In this document: piece by piece, positions 16,471 through 25,438 of the stretch | Numbering within the stretch: position 1 is the stretch's first letter | How the letters are laid out: each line of letters begins with the position of its first letter | The notes under the pieces: model-generated | Told to the model about the DNA's origin: nothing | Databases searched by the model: none | What the model saw: the letters and a program-made list of their open reading frames with translations, nothing else | Assembly (NCBI GenBank): GCA_018970165.1 | Contig: JAGWWZ010000011.1 | Span: forward strand, 1 to 47,647 | Reading direction: 5' to 3' | DNA length: 47,647 bases | From: Planctomycetota bacterium | GTDB lineage: Bacteria > Planctomycetota > Planctomycetia > Pirellulales > Pirellulaceae | Translations under genes and position numbers: made by a program

Positions 16471-17417
16471 CCACTCCGACTGCAACTCCAGCGCTATCCA
16501 ACGGAGAGCGATCTGCAAAGACAGGTGCAGAAGCGCTGAGGGGAACCGTTTGGCGAGATTACTGCGTGCTTGCAAAGCCTCGCATCACGCTGATGATCCT
16601 GTTGACCGTGGGGGTCGCCATGGTCGTCGCATATCGCTTGCTCAACGTCTCGATAGCGCCGCTCGTTTGGTTTTCGACGTTGATTGGCACTGCAATGGTT
16701 GCTGCGAGCGCGAGTGTACTGAATCAGTGGTACGAGCGAGATCGAGATTCCGTCATGCCGCGTACTCAGCGACGCCCGTTGCCAAGCGGACGACTGAGCA
16801 CCTTCGAAGCGGCCGTTTTTGGCTGGATGCTTTTGGTCGTCGGAATCCTGATGCTTGGGTTTGGTGCGAACTGGATTGCTGCCGCGATCAGCGGTACGAC
16901 TTGGTTCATATATTGTTGGATCTATACCCCGATGAAAGCGATGTCATGGTGGAACACTGCCGTCGGGACGCTACCTGGTGCACTCCCGGTCATGATTGGT
17001 TGGACCGCCGCCGGGGGAAGCTTGCTTGATTGGACTGGCTGGTGTTTAACGTTGATTGTTATCCTTTGGCAATTTCCACACTTCATGGCGATTGCATGGC
17101 TGTACCGTGATCAATATACGCGGGCAGGTTTTCGGATGCTGACTCGCGAAGAGCCGACCGGCAAGGCGGCAGCATGGCACGCGATCCTACCCGCGATCGC
17201 TTTAATCCCTGTATCGATGGCAGTCATGCATCCCTCGAGCATGTGGACTTGGATCTTCGCGATCCTCGGTGCCGCCGTCGCTACGCCTCAGATTCGCTAT
17301 TCGCTTCGCTTCCTTCTCAAGCGAGACGACATCAACGCGAGAGCTTTGCTCCGTGCTTCGTTGGTCTATTTGCCAGCCATCTTGTTGCTCGCTGTAACCC
17401 GTTGGATCTTGTTGTGA
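16467..17417 (+). CDS. ctaB: CtaB, protoheme IX farnesyltransferase (heme O synthase)
   Basis: 316 aa UbiA-superfamily membrane prenyltransferase that adds a farnesyl group to heme B. The first Asp-rich site appears as NQWYERDRDSVMPRTQRRPLP (about residues 82-102) and the second as WLYRDQYTRAGFRML. About eight to nine membrane segments. The ATG at 16467 overlaps the ctaA stop (ATGA); the open frame extends upstream but that part shadows ctaA. Directly coupled to ctaA, with which it forms the heme A pathway. Confidence 0.95.
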   Translation: MTTPTATPALSNGERSAKTGAEALRGTVWRDYCVLAKPRITLMILLTVGVAMVVAYRLLNVSIAPLVWFSTLIGTAMVAASASVLNQWYERDRDSVMPRTQRRPLPSGRLSTFEAAVFGWMLLVVGILMLGFGANWIAAAISGTTWFIYCWIYTPMKAMSWWNTAVGTLPGALPVMIGWTAAGGSLLDWTGWCLTLIVILWQFPHFMAIAWLYRDQYTRAGFRMLTREEPTGKAAAWHAILPAIALIPVSMAVMHPSSMWTWIFAILGAAVATPQIRYSLRFLLKRDDINARALLRASLVYLPAILLLAVTRWILL

Positions 17418-18346
17418 GCCTTCTTGATGTAGCGCTTTCTGTATCGAGCGTGAGTCATCGATACGGCTCCCGCATCGCTCTAGACAATGTCAGCTTTGAT
17501 ATTCCCCGAGGTGCGGTGTTCGGTTTGCTAGGCCCGAATGGAAGCGGCAAGTCGACACTGTTTCGACTGGTCTCCACGCTCGTACCACTTCAAGCGGGGA
17601 AGATCCTTGTGTTCGGCCGAGATGTAGACACCGAACAATCTGCAGTCCGCGGGGCGATCGGAGTTATCTTTCAATCATCGAGTCTCGACCGGAAACTGAC
17701 GGTGCTTGAAAATCTGAAATGCCAAGGGGCTCTCTATGGAATTGCTGGTTCAGAACTGCGGACTCGCGTGGGGAGTCTCGCTGCGATGATGGGCCTCGAA
17801 GATCGCTTACATGAGCGTTGTGAAAAGCTATCGGGTGGATTGAAACGACGCACAGAGTTAGCTAAAGGCTTGCTGCATCGTCCGGCCCTGCTAATGCTGG
17901 ACGAGGCCAGCACCGGGTTGGACCCGACGGCTCGGTTGGAATTCTGGAATGCACTTAGCGAGTTGCGGAAGCAATGGGGAACCACCATCCTGATGACCAC
18001 GCACTTGATGGAAGAAGCCGAGAAATGCGACACGCTTGCAATCATGGATCAAGGTCGCATCGTCGCTCTCGCAAGCCCCGACGCTTTGCGACGCGAGACG
18101 GGTGAAATGGTTATCTCGGTCTCAACGCGCGAACCTGTCGAAGTGTTAGATGTCTTAAAGGAACGATTTGGATGGGAATGCACCGTGTCAGGAGAGACCG
18201 TGCGGGCCATAGTATCCGAATCTCCACACCGATTCACGGAGGTTTTGGATTCGCTCGGTCCGAAAGCCTTGAGCGTTACCGTTGGTCGGCCGGGCCTGGA
18301 AGATGTATTTATGCGAAAAACCGGCCGCACCTTCAACAACTCATGA
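17414..18346 (+). CDS. ABC transporter ATP-binding protein (CcmA/NatA/DrrA type)
   Basis: 310 aa from a GTG at 17414 that overlaps the ctaB stop by four bases. Walker A GPNGSGKST (about residue 42), signature LSGGLKRRTELAKGLLHRP, Walker B LLMLDEAST and the H-loop TTHLMEEAEKCD are all intact. The C-terminal about 80 residues form the extension seen in DrrA-like ATPases. In many genomes such an ATPase next to ctaA/ctaB is followed by its membrane permease; here a MATE gene follows instead, so the permease partner is not in the window. Confidence 0.92.
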   Translation: MSLLDVALSVSSVSHRYGSRIALDNVSFDIPRGAVFGLLGPNGSGKSTLFRLVSTLVPLQAGKILVFGRDVDTEQSAVRGAIGVIFQSSSLDRKLTVLENLKCQGALYGIAGSELRTRVGSLAAMMGLEDRLHERCEKLSGGLKRRTELAKGLLHRPALLMLDEASTGLDPTARLEFWNALSELRKQWGTTILMTTHLMEEAEKCDTLAIMDQGRIVALASPDALRRETGEMVISVSTREPVEVLDVLKERFGWECTVSGETVRAIVSESPHRFTEVLDSLGPKALSVTVGRPGLEDVFMRKTGRTFNNS

Positions 18347-19812
18347 CAACCTCGACTCGCGATGGATGGACCGAGGATTTTTGGGAACTAGCCCGGACGG
18401 CTTGGCCGTTGATGCTATCGACGGGTCTGTTTTCTATCACCCTGTTTGTAGATCGCCTCTTCTTGTACCGCTACTCCGATGCGGCCGCGGCAGCTGCCAT
18501 GTCGTCGGGAACTTTGTTCTGGTCGGTAACCTGTCTACCCGTTGGTATCTGCGGATACACCAATACGTTTGTTTCGCAGTATTTGGGGGTGCGCCGATTG
18601 GACCGCGCCTTGCAGGTCGTGTGGCAGGGAGTGCTACTTGCCTTGGCACTGGTGCCGCTTCTATTCTTGTTAGGTTGGTATTCGAGGGATCTTTTTTTTC
18701 TCGCGGGGCATGAGGCAAATCTAGCAAAAGCCGAGGGAGATTATTTTTGGTGTCTCGTTCCGGGAGCCGCAGCAACTGTCATCGCAGCGTCGCTCATCGG
18801 TCTTTTCGCTGGAAGTGAAAAGACACTCGTCTTGCTGTATTGCGATGCTGCAGCGACGGTTGTCAATGCGGTGCTGGATTGGGGACTGATTTTCGGAAAT
18901 CTCGGTTTGCCTGCTCTCGGAGTGAAGGGCGCAGCTATCGCATCCAGCATCTCGTTATGCCTGAAGCTTGTGCTCCTGTCATGGTTTGCATATCGGTATC
19001 TCGTTCGGGGCGATTTCGGAACATGGCCCGATTCATCACCGGATCCAGACGCGACCCACTCGCTCATGAGCCCTGCTCCTATCGCCTCGCGACTCGTGTC
19101 GATCATGAGATTCGAAAAACCATTGATGCAGCGTCTGGTTCGATTCGGTTGGCCTGCCGGTGTTTCAACCGTTGCAGAAGCATGGAGTTTTACCATCATC
19201 ATGATCCTCGTCGCGAAGCTTGGAGAAAAGCCCGCAGCTGCAACAACACTCGCGTTGGGTGTCAATGTTTTGGCATTCATCCCATTGATTGGTTTAGGAA
19301 TGGCGGTGGGCGTTGTGGTCGGCAAGTATCTGGTTCAGAACCGTTTCGAAACAGTACAACGGATGGTGCGGATCGGTCTATCGATCGGGCTGATCTACAG
19401 CTTGTTATTTGTGGTCTTCTACGGTGGCTTCCCGGACTGGGCGATCAGCGTCTATGCGATAGGAACCGATCCTCAAAGATTTGAAGAGATGCGGCCGGTC
19501 CTGAGACCATTGCTCCTGTTCATTGCGGGCTATTGCGTCTTCGACGCCATCCAGATCGTCTTTGCTGGGGTTCTCAAGGGAGCAGGGGACACCCTGACGG
19601 TTCTCGGTGGTCATATTGCGGCCGGTGCTGGAACTGTAGGCCTCGGCGTCCTGGGTTGGTGGCTGTTCGGCTGGGATGGGCTCTACTATTGGTGGTCGAT
19701 CATCACCGTGTGGGTCGTCGTTCTCGCGATCCTATTCACCGTCCGGTATCTGCACGGAGGTTGGAAGAATAAACGGGTGATCGAACCTGATTTGCTGATC
19801 GAAGATCTGTAA
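18343..19812 (+). CDS. MATE-family multidrug/metabolite efflux transporter
   Basis: 489 aa, about 12 membrane segments in two homologous halves (residues about 15-230 and about 255-470). Typical MATE features: WPLMLSTGLFSITLFVDRLFL in helix 1, LPALGVKGAAIASSI in the first half, and GRxxV-type loops (KYLVQNRFETVQRMVRIGL) in the second. The start ATG overlaps the ABC ATPase stop by four bases, so it is translationally coupled to that gene. Substrate and coupling ion are not predictable here. Confidence 0.9.
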   Translation: MTTSTRDGWTEDFWELARTAWPLMLSTGLFSITLFVDRLFLYRYSDAAAAAAMSSGTLFWSVTCLPVGICGYTNTFVSQYLGVRRLDRALQVVWQGVLLALALVPLLFLLGWYSRDLFFLAGHEANLAKAEGDYFWCLVPGAAATVIAASLIGLFAGSEKTLVLLYCDAAATVVNAVLDWGLIFGNLGLPALGVKGAAIASSISLCLKLVLLSWFAYRYLVRGDFGTWPDSSPDPDATHSLMSPAPIASRLVSIMRFEKPLMQRLVRFGWPAGVSTVAEAWSFTIIMILVAKLGEKPAAATTLALGVNVLAFIPLIGLGMAVGVVVGKYLVQNRFETVQRMVRIGLSIGLIYSLLFVVFYGGFPDWAISVYAIGTDPQRFEEMRPVLRPLLLFIAGYCVFDAIQIVFAGVLKGAGDTLTVLGGHIAAGAGTVGLGVLGWWLFGWDGLYYWWSIITVWVVVLAILFTVRYLHGGWKNKRVIEPDLLIEDL

Positions 19813-19864
19813 GCTTCTGGAAGCCAGACATTCAAACGATTTCGCGATGGAAATCGGGATGGGT

Positions 19865-19870
19865 TATACT
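19865..19870 (+). promoter_or_regulatory. Candidate -10 element TATACT
   Basis: TATACT lies 60 bases before the preferred GTG start of the next gene, with a weak TTCGCG at 19841-19846 (18-base spacing). If used, translation must start at 19931 rather than 19847. Confidence 0.4.
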
Positions 19871-19930
19871 GTGCCGAAGCTCAAAGCGCTTCGGCGCGTT
19901 TCCTTCCACTCGACTCCCAGGAGCATCATC

Positions 19931-21034
19931 GTGCGCCAGCCGCAACCATCTTTGATCAATTGTCATTCGTCCCGTCGCTCTTTCCTGGTCCAGGCTTCGG
20001 CCAGTGCAGCTTGCATCGCGGTTGCCCCTTCGATTGCAACGGCCAGTAAGACACAATCAGAATTGATCATCGGCGAGGGCTCCCATCGCTACCGTGTAAA
20101 CCATCAGTTTCTGAAACTTCCCGCTCAGTATTCCTGGCAAACCACACACAACGTTGCAGTCGATGCGTCCAATCGACTCTATGTCATTCACGAGGGTCGC
20201 GAGGAATTGAAGGACCATCCGTCCATCTTTGTGTTCGACGACAAGGGAGCCTTCATCCGCGCGTTCGGTAACCAATATCAGGGAGGGGGGCATGGAATCG
20301 AAGTTCGAAAAGAAGGAAACGACGAGTTCCTATATGTCGCGGCTTATCAACAGGTCAAAGCATTTTCGAAACTGAGTTTGACCGGCGAAGAGATCTGGAC
20401 CAAGCGGGCGCCGCGCGAAGCCAATGTTTACAACGCAGATGAATTCGAGCATCCTGCGAAAGTTTGGGGACGAGATCGCTTTATGCCAACCAACTTCGCA
20501 TTCCTTCCCGATGGAGGATTCTTCTTGGCGGACGGTTACGGAGCGTTCCATATTCACCGTTATGACAAGGATGGAAAGTGGATTAGTTCCTTTGGGGGCG
20601 AAGGAAAAGGGGAGGGCAAGTTCAATACGCCCCACGGTCTATGGATCGACGATCGCGACGCGAGCAATCCGAAGATTGTGGTCACAGACAGAGCGCATGA
20701 CACGCTTCAGATATTCTCGATCGACGGAAAGTATCTTCAAACCATCCCTGGATTCGGTTTGCCCGCGAATGTTGATCGCTTCGGGGAACTGCTGCTGGTT
20801 CCCGAGTTGAAAGCGAGAGTTTCGATTCTCGACCGCAACTATCAACCGATCGCACAATTGGGAAGCGATGTGGAACGGATCAACACTGTCTCTGGTATAC
20901 GCGAAGATGAAGCGAAGTGGATCGACGGTAAATTCGTCCATCCGCACGACGCATGCTTTGACCGCGAAGGGAATATCATCGTCGCGGAATGGGTCCGCAC
21001 CGGCCGGATTTCCAAGCTCACGAAGGTCGCTTGA
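19931..21034 (+). CDS. Tat-exported NHL-type beta-propeller protein
   Basis: 367 aa from a GTG at 19931, chosen because of the ribosome-binding site CCCAGGAG seven bases upstream; an in-frame ATG at 19847 would put a candidate promoter inside the gene. A twin-arginine signal (SSRRSFLVQASASAACIAV) is followed by NHL-like blades: HNVAVDASNRLYVIHEG, TNFAFLPDGGFFLADGYG, FNTPHGLWIDDRD, VHPHDACFDREGNIIVAEW. Such propellers often act as secreted lyases or binding proteins; peptidyl-alpha-hydroxyglycine-lyase-like folds are similar. Precise function unknown. Confidence 0.82.
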   Translation: MRQPQPSLINCHSSRRSFLVQASASAACIAVAPSIATASKTQSELIIGEGSHRYRVNHQFLKLPAQYSWQTTHNVAVDASNRLYVIHEGREELKDHPSIFVFDDKGAFIRAFGNQYQGGGHGIEVRKEGNDEFLYVAAYQQVKAFSKLSLTGEEIWTKRAPREANVYNADEFEHPAKVWGRDRFMPTNFAFLPDGGFFLADGYGAFHIHRYDKDGKWISSFGGEGKGEGKFNTPHGLWIDDRDASNPKIVVTDRAHDTLQIFSIDGKYLQTIPGFGLPANVDRFGELLLVPELKARVSILDRNYQPIAQLGSDVERINTVSGIREDEAKWIDGKFVHPHDACFDREGNIIVAEWVRTGRISKLTKVA

Positions 21035-21124
21035 TCAGGAAACCGATCCTCAAAAAAAGAAAAGGACGCCGGACCGATGTTTGTTGGTGCATCGATCCGG
21101 CGCCCGTCGGGAATGCATTGGTGC

Positions 21125-21331
21125 TTACGCCGATTTTCGTTGGCTGCCTGGCTCCTGCTGGTCAGGGGCAGGCAACGTCCGAATATTCTCGAGCTCGTTG
21201 CGAAGGATCTTGACATTAGGGGGTGCCTCGATCCCGATCCGAACTTTGTCGCCGTTGACACGAACAATCGTCAAGACGATATCGTCGCCTAGGCAAATGC
21301 ACTCAGATTCTCGACGCGACAAAATCAACAT
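21125..21331 (-). CDS. csrA: CsrA, carbon storage regulator (RNA-binding)
   Basis: 68 aa. MLILSRRESECICLGDDIVLTIV is the canonical CsrA start, and IGIEAPPNVKILRNELENI keeps the RNA-binding arginine equivalent to Arg44. CsrA binds GGA motifs in mRNA leaders and controls translation of carbon-storage, motility or flagellar genes. It lies 58 bases downstream of a small gene on the same strand and is probably co-transcribed with it. Confidence 0.96.
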   Translation of the reverse strand: MLILSRRESECICLGDDIVLTIVRVNGDKVRIGIEAPPNVKILRNELENIRTLPAPDQQEPGSQRKSA

Positions 21332-21389
21332 GTTGAGATTCCATTCCCATCGATCAAGTTGGGAGTTTCTTCGACGGTTCTCATCGGAT

Positions 21390-21656
21390 TTATGCAGCCG
21401 CGACGATCAGGTCGCGAACGCATTTTGTACCCGCACGATGTCCCGCTGAATCATAAAACAAGACCCTGGCAGTCGCGATGTCAAAGACCGCAGTCAATCG
21501 GATGCTACGAGGGCCATGCAAACAGTAAAAAAATCCGCAGGTTTCACCCTGCTTGTACAATCGTTTTTCAGTTAAGGGGAAAGCGTTGGGCAAAAGCTGG
21601 TGCATGTTGCACAACTCCTGCAGTACCACTTCCCGGATGTCATTCAAGTTTGGCAA
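21390..21656 (-). CDS. Small conserved-type hypothetical protein upstream of csrA
   Basis: 88 aa: LNDIREVVLQELCNMHQLLP...GETCGFFYCLHGPRSIRLTAVFDIATARVLFYDSAG. Composition is that of a folded globular protein, and I recall similar small proteins in planctomycetes, though I cannot check this. The frame begins at a TTG (21656) with AGGTGA seven bases upstream on the minus strand; the next upstream in-frame codons are GAA, GTC and a TGA stop, so no ATG start is available. Function unknown; position suggests a link to csrA. Confidence 0.72.
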   Translation of the reverse strand: MPNLNDIREVVLQELCNMHQLLPNAFPLTEKRLYKQGETCGFFYCLHGPRSIRLTAVFDIATARVLFYDSAGHRAGTKCVRDLIVAAA

Positions 21657-21675
21657 TTCGACTCACCTATGCTGT

Positions 21676-21681
21676 AGTGTA
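21676..21681 (-). promoter_or_regulatory. Candidate -10 element (TACACT on the minus strand)
   Basis: TACACT read on the minus strand, about 20 bases upstream of the TTG start of the small gene at 21390-21656. No clear -35. The leader would be very short. Confidence 0.3.
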
Positions 21682-21781
21682 GCAAGCCACAATCCAGGTG
21701 CGATGAACCCTGAAAACCGCAATCATCGCCAATGGCAAGTAGTGCGTTTTGGGTAAGACTGTCTATCGGAACTGAGCCATC

Positions 21782-21805
21782 AAAAAGTGCGTCCGAAGTT
21801 TCGGA
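21782..21805 (-). terminator. Weak candidate terminator for the menaquinone operon
   Basis: On the minus strand a short hairpin (TCCGA...TCGGA, 21792-21805) is followed by CGCAC and five T residues (21782-21786). It is about 140 bases after the stop of the last gene (21942). The stem is short, so certainty is low. Confidence 0.35.
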
Positions 21806-21941
21806 TCAGTGACAGTTTCTTTTTTCGAACGAGTAGACCTGAACGGCTATTTCCGACATGCACTTTGTAGAAAGTATGCGCGATGCAATTTGCATTTTCG
21901 AATCAGCAAACCAAGATTGGGTAAAGATTGCTTCCAAGGCA

Positions 21942-23210
21942 TCAACGAGTCAGACGAGGTTGTTTCCAAGTCAATTGACTGCCCACTTGCAGACGGCTCT
22001 TCGACGACACCTTCAGTATGATTTTCTTTGCCGACAAAACAGGCACATCGAGCTCTGCATTCTCATCGCCGGTTCCGAAAACCAGCCGTGAAATATTCTG
22101 ATCATCTTGCCACACTTCCACAGTCAACTCCGAGCGTGCGTTGCCGCCTCCAGATCTCTCGATCCTTGCGCGAAATCGAGAGAACCCCTCGGGCACGCGG
22201 AACGTGAAGGCTCCTGCGGACGGGAACACCAAGTCCAAATCCTCGGGACTCATCGAAGCGATTGATATTCCCTGTTTGTTTCCTGACAGGAACCGTGGCG
22301 CCATCATTTTTCTGATGTTTCCTGAATCCCCCTTCCATTCCGTTCTTTGGTCGGAAACTGCACTCAGCACCGGAACCTCAGCGAGCCACTTCACATTTGC
22401 ACTCGCGTAATTGAGGATCGAGATTCGAGAGAGGGGCACCAAGACATCTTTTCCTCCGATGGAACGATACGTAAGGTTGCCTTGAGCGACGTTTAATGTT
22501 TCCGCAAATACGGAGCTACCGTCAGTAAATTCGATTTCAATCTTTGGCTTGATTCGGTCCTTCTGTTTTCGAAACCAAATCAACCCAAGAAGTTTCTCGA
22601 AAGCAACATCAAGTGCTTGACCATCGAGATCGAAAACGACCCTACCATCCTTTACCTCTCTGATAATGCCACCAACGCGATCAACGACATTGCCCGGTCG
22701 AAGCAGTATCAGCGCATCGGCCTCCGTCGGCTCCTGCAACGCTTCCTTCCAAGCGTTCGCTAAATCCGGCGTCAAGTTGCGTACCAGGAGTGATCGAACC
22801 ACTCCGGCTCCAAATTCCTGACTTGTGTCGGAGCTATCGCCAAACTGCCAGGATTCCTCTTTGCCAACCAATTTCACTCCCTTGAGCTTGGAGCCATCTA
22901 CCAGTCCTAGCTCGAGAGGCGAGACATTGTTTTCGGATTTATGACCGAAATCCAACTTTAGTACTTTTTGACTTTCCCACTGACGTTCTCCGCCGTAAAC
23001 CTCGAGTTGCACACTTTGCGAATCAGAGGCAAGTAGTTTCCCATCGACGGCCTCGCCGTCGATAGTGGTAAGCCGCACGGAGGGACTCTGAGTTGGAGCC
23101 TGAGCCAGAACCTTCGTACAGAGAAGGCAGACTAGTAGGGCAGCAGCTCTACACAGCAAACGGCTAGCGAAATACTGCCTGTTGCCGAACTGGCACTTCT
23201 TTCCACTCAT
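21942..23210 (-). CDS. Secreted planctomycete protein with NPCBM-like C-terminal domain
   Basis: 422 aa from the ATG at 23210, preceded on the minus strand by AAGGGACAGG and followed by a good signal peptide (LLCRAAALLVCLLCTKVLAQA). A more upstream ATG at 23268-23270 overlaps the mqnE stop (TAATG) and is an alternative. The N-terminal half has beta-rich units (VRLTTIDGEAVDGKLLASDS, LGLVDGSKLKGVKLVGKEE) and the C-terminal third (FTFRVPEGFSRFRARIERSG ... VEVWQDDQNISRLVFG ... VPVLSAKKIILKV) looks like an NPCBM/NEW2 carbohydrate-binding fold. Role unknown; last gene of the menaquinone operon. Confidence 0.72.
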   Translation of the reverse strand: MSGKKCQFGNRQYFASRLLCRAAALLVCLLCTKVLAQAPTQSPSVRLTTIDGEAVDGKLLASDSQSVQLEVYGGERQWESQKVLKLDFGHKSENNVSPLELGLVDGSKLKGVKLVGKEESWQFGDSSDTSQEFGAGVVRSLLVRNLTPDLANAWKEALQEPTEADALILLRPGNVVDRVGGIIREVKDGRVVFDLDGQALDVAFEKLLGLIWFRKQKDRIKPKIEIEFTDGSSVFAETLNVAQGNLTYRSIGGKDVLVPLSRISILNYASANVKWLAEVPVLSAVSDQRTEWKGDSGNIRKMMAPRFLSGNKQGISIASMSPEDLDLVFPSAGAFTFRVPEGFSRFRARIERSGGGNARSELTVEVWQDDQNISRLVFGTGDENAELDVPVLSAKKIILKVSSKSRLQVGSQLTWKQPRLTR

Positions 23211-23269
23211 AGACCTGTCCCTTGTTGTCCCTGTCGAAGTTCCTGTGGAAGTCCAGGCCTCGCATGCCA

Positions 23270-24430
23270 TTACGGCGTGGTGCAGACCTTTACTTCCGTT
23301 GGGTCGCCAGTATACCAAGTTTTGAAATCGTGTTCATCGCGATGAATGTTCCTGTAGAGCGTGTCTCTTTCAACCGGCGTCCTACCTGCTTCCGTAATGA
23401 GTTGGCGAATCTGTTCGACAGACAGAATCTCGGGTGTCGTTGCACCCGCATCGTGATAAATCAATTCGTGGCGCACCGTACCATCGATATCGTCTGCACC
23501 GTAAGACAGCGCTGATTGGGCGGTGCCGATTCCTAGCATGATCCAGTATGCCTTAACGTGTGGGACATTATCTAAAATCAATCGGCTGATCGCGATTGTT
23601 CTCAAGTCCATCAGGGCGGAGGCCTTCTTGATATGCGACAGTTTGGTATTGTCCGGATGAAAGGCCAAAGGAATAAAGGTCTGGAATCCTCCGGTCCGGT
23701 CTTGAAGATCTCGCAGACGAAGCAGATGGTCAATTCGATGATAAGGTTCCTCGATATGGCCATAGAGCATGGTGCAATTGGATTTGAGCCCGATCTCGTG
23801 AGCCGTTTGGTGGATCTCGATCCAGCGATGAGCATTCGCTTTGTGTTCGCAAATTTGGTTCCGAACCTCGGGATGAAAGATCTCAGCCCCCCCGCCAGGC
23901 AAACTGCCCAGGCCTGCATCGCGAAGATCTGCGAGTACTTTCTCGGTAGTCCATTTCGTGAGGAACACAAACCAATCGATCTCAACTGGTGTCCAAGCTT
24001 TCAAATGGATCTGCGGATAGGCTTCATTCAATTGGGAGAGGATGCCACGATACCAATCGTAGCCGAGTTTGTGATGCAAACCGCCGACGATATGCATCTC
24101 GGTGCAACCGTTTTCAACAGCCTCGCGACCTCGACCTAGCACCTGCTCTTCGTTCATCACGTAACCTTTTGGGTCGCGCAAATCGGACCTGAAGGCACAG
24201 AAGCGGCAGCGGTATACACATACATTTGTGGGATTCAGGTGCGTGTTGATATTGTAATATCCCACATTGCCATGCATCCGCTCTCGAGCCATGTTGGCCA
24301 ATTGGCCGATATCGTGCAACGGAACTTCTGGCGAGTAGAGGAAGATGCCGTCCTCGAGGTCGAGCCGCCCCCCCTGCTCGACCTTGTTGCGAATGACGCG
24401 AAAACGATCCTTGACGTTTGGAGATATCAT
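23270..24430 (-). CDS. mqnE: MqnE, aminodeoxyfutalosine synthase (radical SAM)
   Basis: 386 aa. The radical SAM cluster motif CVYRCRFC (Cys71, Cys75, Cys78) follows NINTHLNPTNV, the standard opening of the MqnE/MqnC/CofH family. GGLHHKLGYDWY, KAWTPVEIDWF and LPGGGAEIFHPEVR fit MqnE. It catalyses radical addition of adenosyl to 3-(1-carboxyvinyl)oxybenzoate in the futalosine route to menaquinone. MqnC is a possible alternative, but the GGAEIF pattern and the neighbours favour MqnE. The start ATG has GGGAAG about 12 bases upstream on the minus strand. Confidence 0.9.
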   Translation of the reverse strand: MISPNVKDRFRVIRNKVEQGGRLDLEDGIFLYSPEVPLHDIGQLANMARERMHGNVGYYNINTHLNPTNVCVYRCRFCAFRSDLRDPKGYVMNEEQVLGRGREAVENGCTEMHIVGGLHHKLGYDWYRGILSQLNEAYPQIHLKAWTPVEIDWFVFLTKWTTEKVLADLRDAGLGSLPGGGAEIFHPEVRNQICEHKANAHRWIEIHQTAHEIGLKSNCTMLYGHIEEPYHRIDHLLRLRDLQDRTGGFQTFIPLAFHPDNTKLSHIKKASALMDLRTIAISRLILDNVPHVKAYWIMLGIGTAQSALSYGADDIDGTVRHELIYHDAGATTPEILSVEQIRQLITEAGRTPVERDTLYRNIHRDEHDFKTWYTGDPTEVKVCTTP

Positions 24431-24508
24431 GCGTTTTGCACTTCCCGTTAAACAAAGACTCTCTGGGATATTGTATCCGATTATCAGTTCTATTCGTTGA
24501 CTGAAACA

Positions 24509-25426
24509 CTAGCGGAGCCAAGCATCGATTCCTCCAGCGACCAAAAACAAAACGCTTATGACTGCGTTCAATTGGAAAAAAGCGAGTTGCATACGATCCA
24601 AGGAGTTCTCGGACACTGAGGAATGCTCCCAGACCAGCAGAATTCCGATACCCACGAGCATCAACCGGTAAATCCAGCCTAGCGACAACTGAGGGAACCA
24701 GAACGCCAAGCCGACTGCTAGAACAAACATCGCTAGATGGAGGAATTTCGCGATGTTCAGTCCCCCGCGAACACCGAATCGTGCAGGGATACTGTACAGT
24801 CCGCGACTTCGATCGAATCCGAAGTCCTGGCATGCATAGAGGATATCGAATCCGGTAACCCAAAGACAAACGCAGGTTCCCAACGCAACGGCGGGCAGCA
24901 GATCGGTCCATTGCTCGGACACAACATTCCCGCGAATGGAGACCCACGCGCAGATCGGAGCCAACATCAGGGCGACACCAAGCCACAGATGCACCAACCA
25001 AGTGAAACGTTTTCCTAGACTGTAGCCTGCCAAAAACAGCAAGACCGGTATGCTCGAAAAAAGCGGAATCCGATTGGGAAGGAAAAGCAATGTGGATGCG
25101 ATGAAGGCCGCTGCACAAAAAAGAATGAAAAATCCAACCTCCGCACGTCCAAGCAACCCGGCTGGCAGATGTCTTCCCGCGGTTCGAGGGTTTGCTGCAT
25201 CAAACTGCTCGTCGAGCAGACGATTCGTGGCCATGGCGAAACTTCGCGCCGCCACCATGCAAAGCAGGATACCCGCCAAGTCCTGCATGCGAAAAACGAT
25301 CGGATTACCATCTACGGGGGATGGCAGCAGCCACGCCCACCAAGATGCCAACAGTGCAAAGGGTAGAGCGAAAATTGTGTGACTGAACCGGATCAGTTCG
25401 CCGTAACGTCGAATGCGTTCCAACAT
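24509..25426 (-). CDS. mqnP: UbiA-family prenyltransferase, MqnP-like
   Basis: 305 aa integral membrane protein with both Asp-rich prenyl-diphosphate sites: NRLLDEQFDAANPRTAGRHL (about residues 68-87) and DILYACQDFGFDRSRGLYS (about 188-206). The family opening GELIRFSHTIFALPFALL is present. In this setting, between a UbiX-like gene and mqnE, it most likely attaches the isoprenoid tail to the naphthoate ring precursor in futalosine-pathway menaquinone synthesis. The start lies 12 bases after the ubiX-like stop. Confidence 0.88.
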   Translation of the reverse strand: MLERIRRYGELIRFSHTIFALPFALLASWWAWLLPSPVDGNPIVFRMQDLAGILLCMVAARSFAMATNRLLDEQFDAANPRTAGRHLPAGLLGRAEVGFFILFCAAAFIASTLLFLPNRIPLFSSIPVLLFLAGYSLGKRFTWLVHLWLGVALMLAPICAWVSIRGNVVSEQWTDLLPAVALGTCVCLWVTGFDILYACQDFGFDRSRGLYSIPARFGVRGGLNIAKFLHLAMFVLAVGLAFWFPQLSLGWIYRLMLVGIGILLVWEHSSVSENSLDRMQLAFFQLNAVISVLFLVAGGIDAWLR

Positions 25427-25438
25427 AGCGGAAACTCA

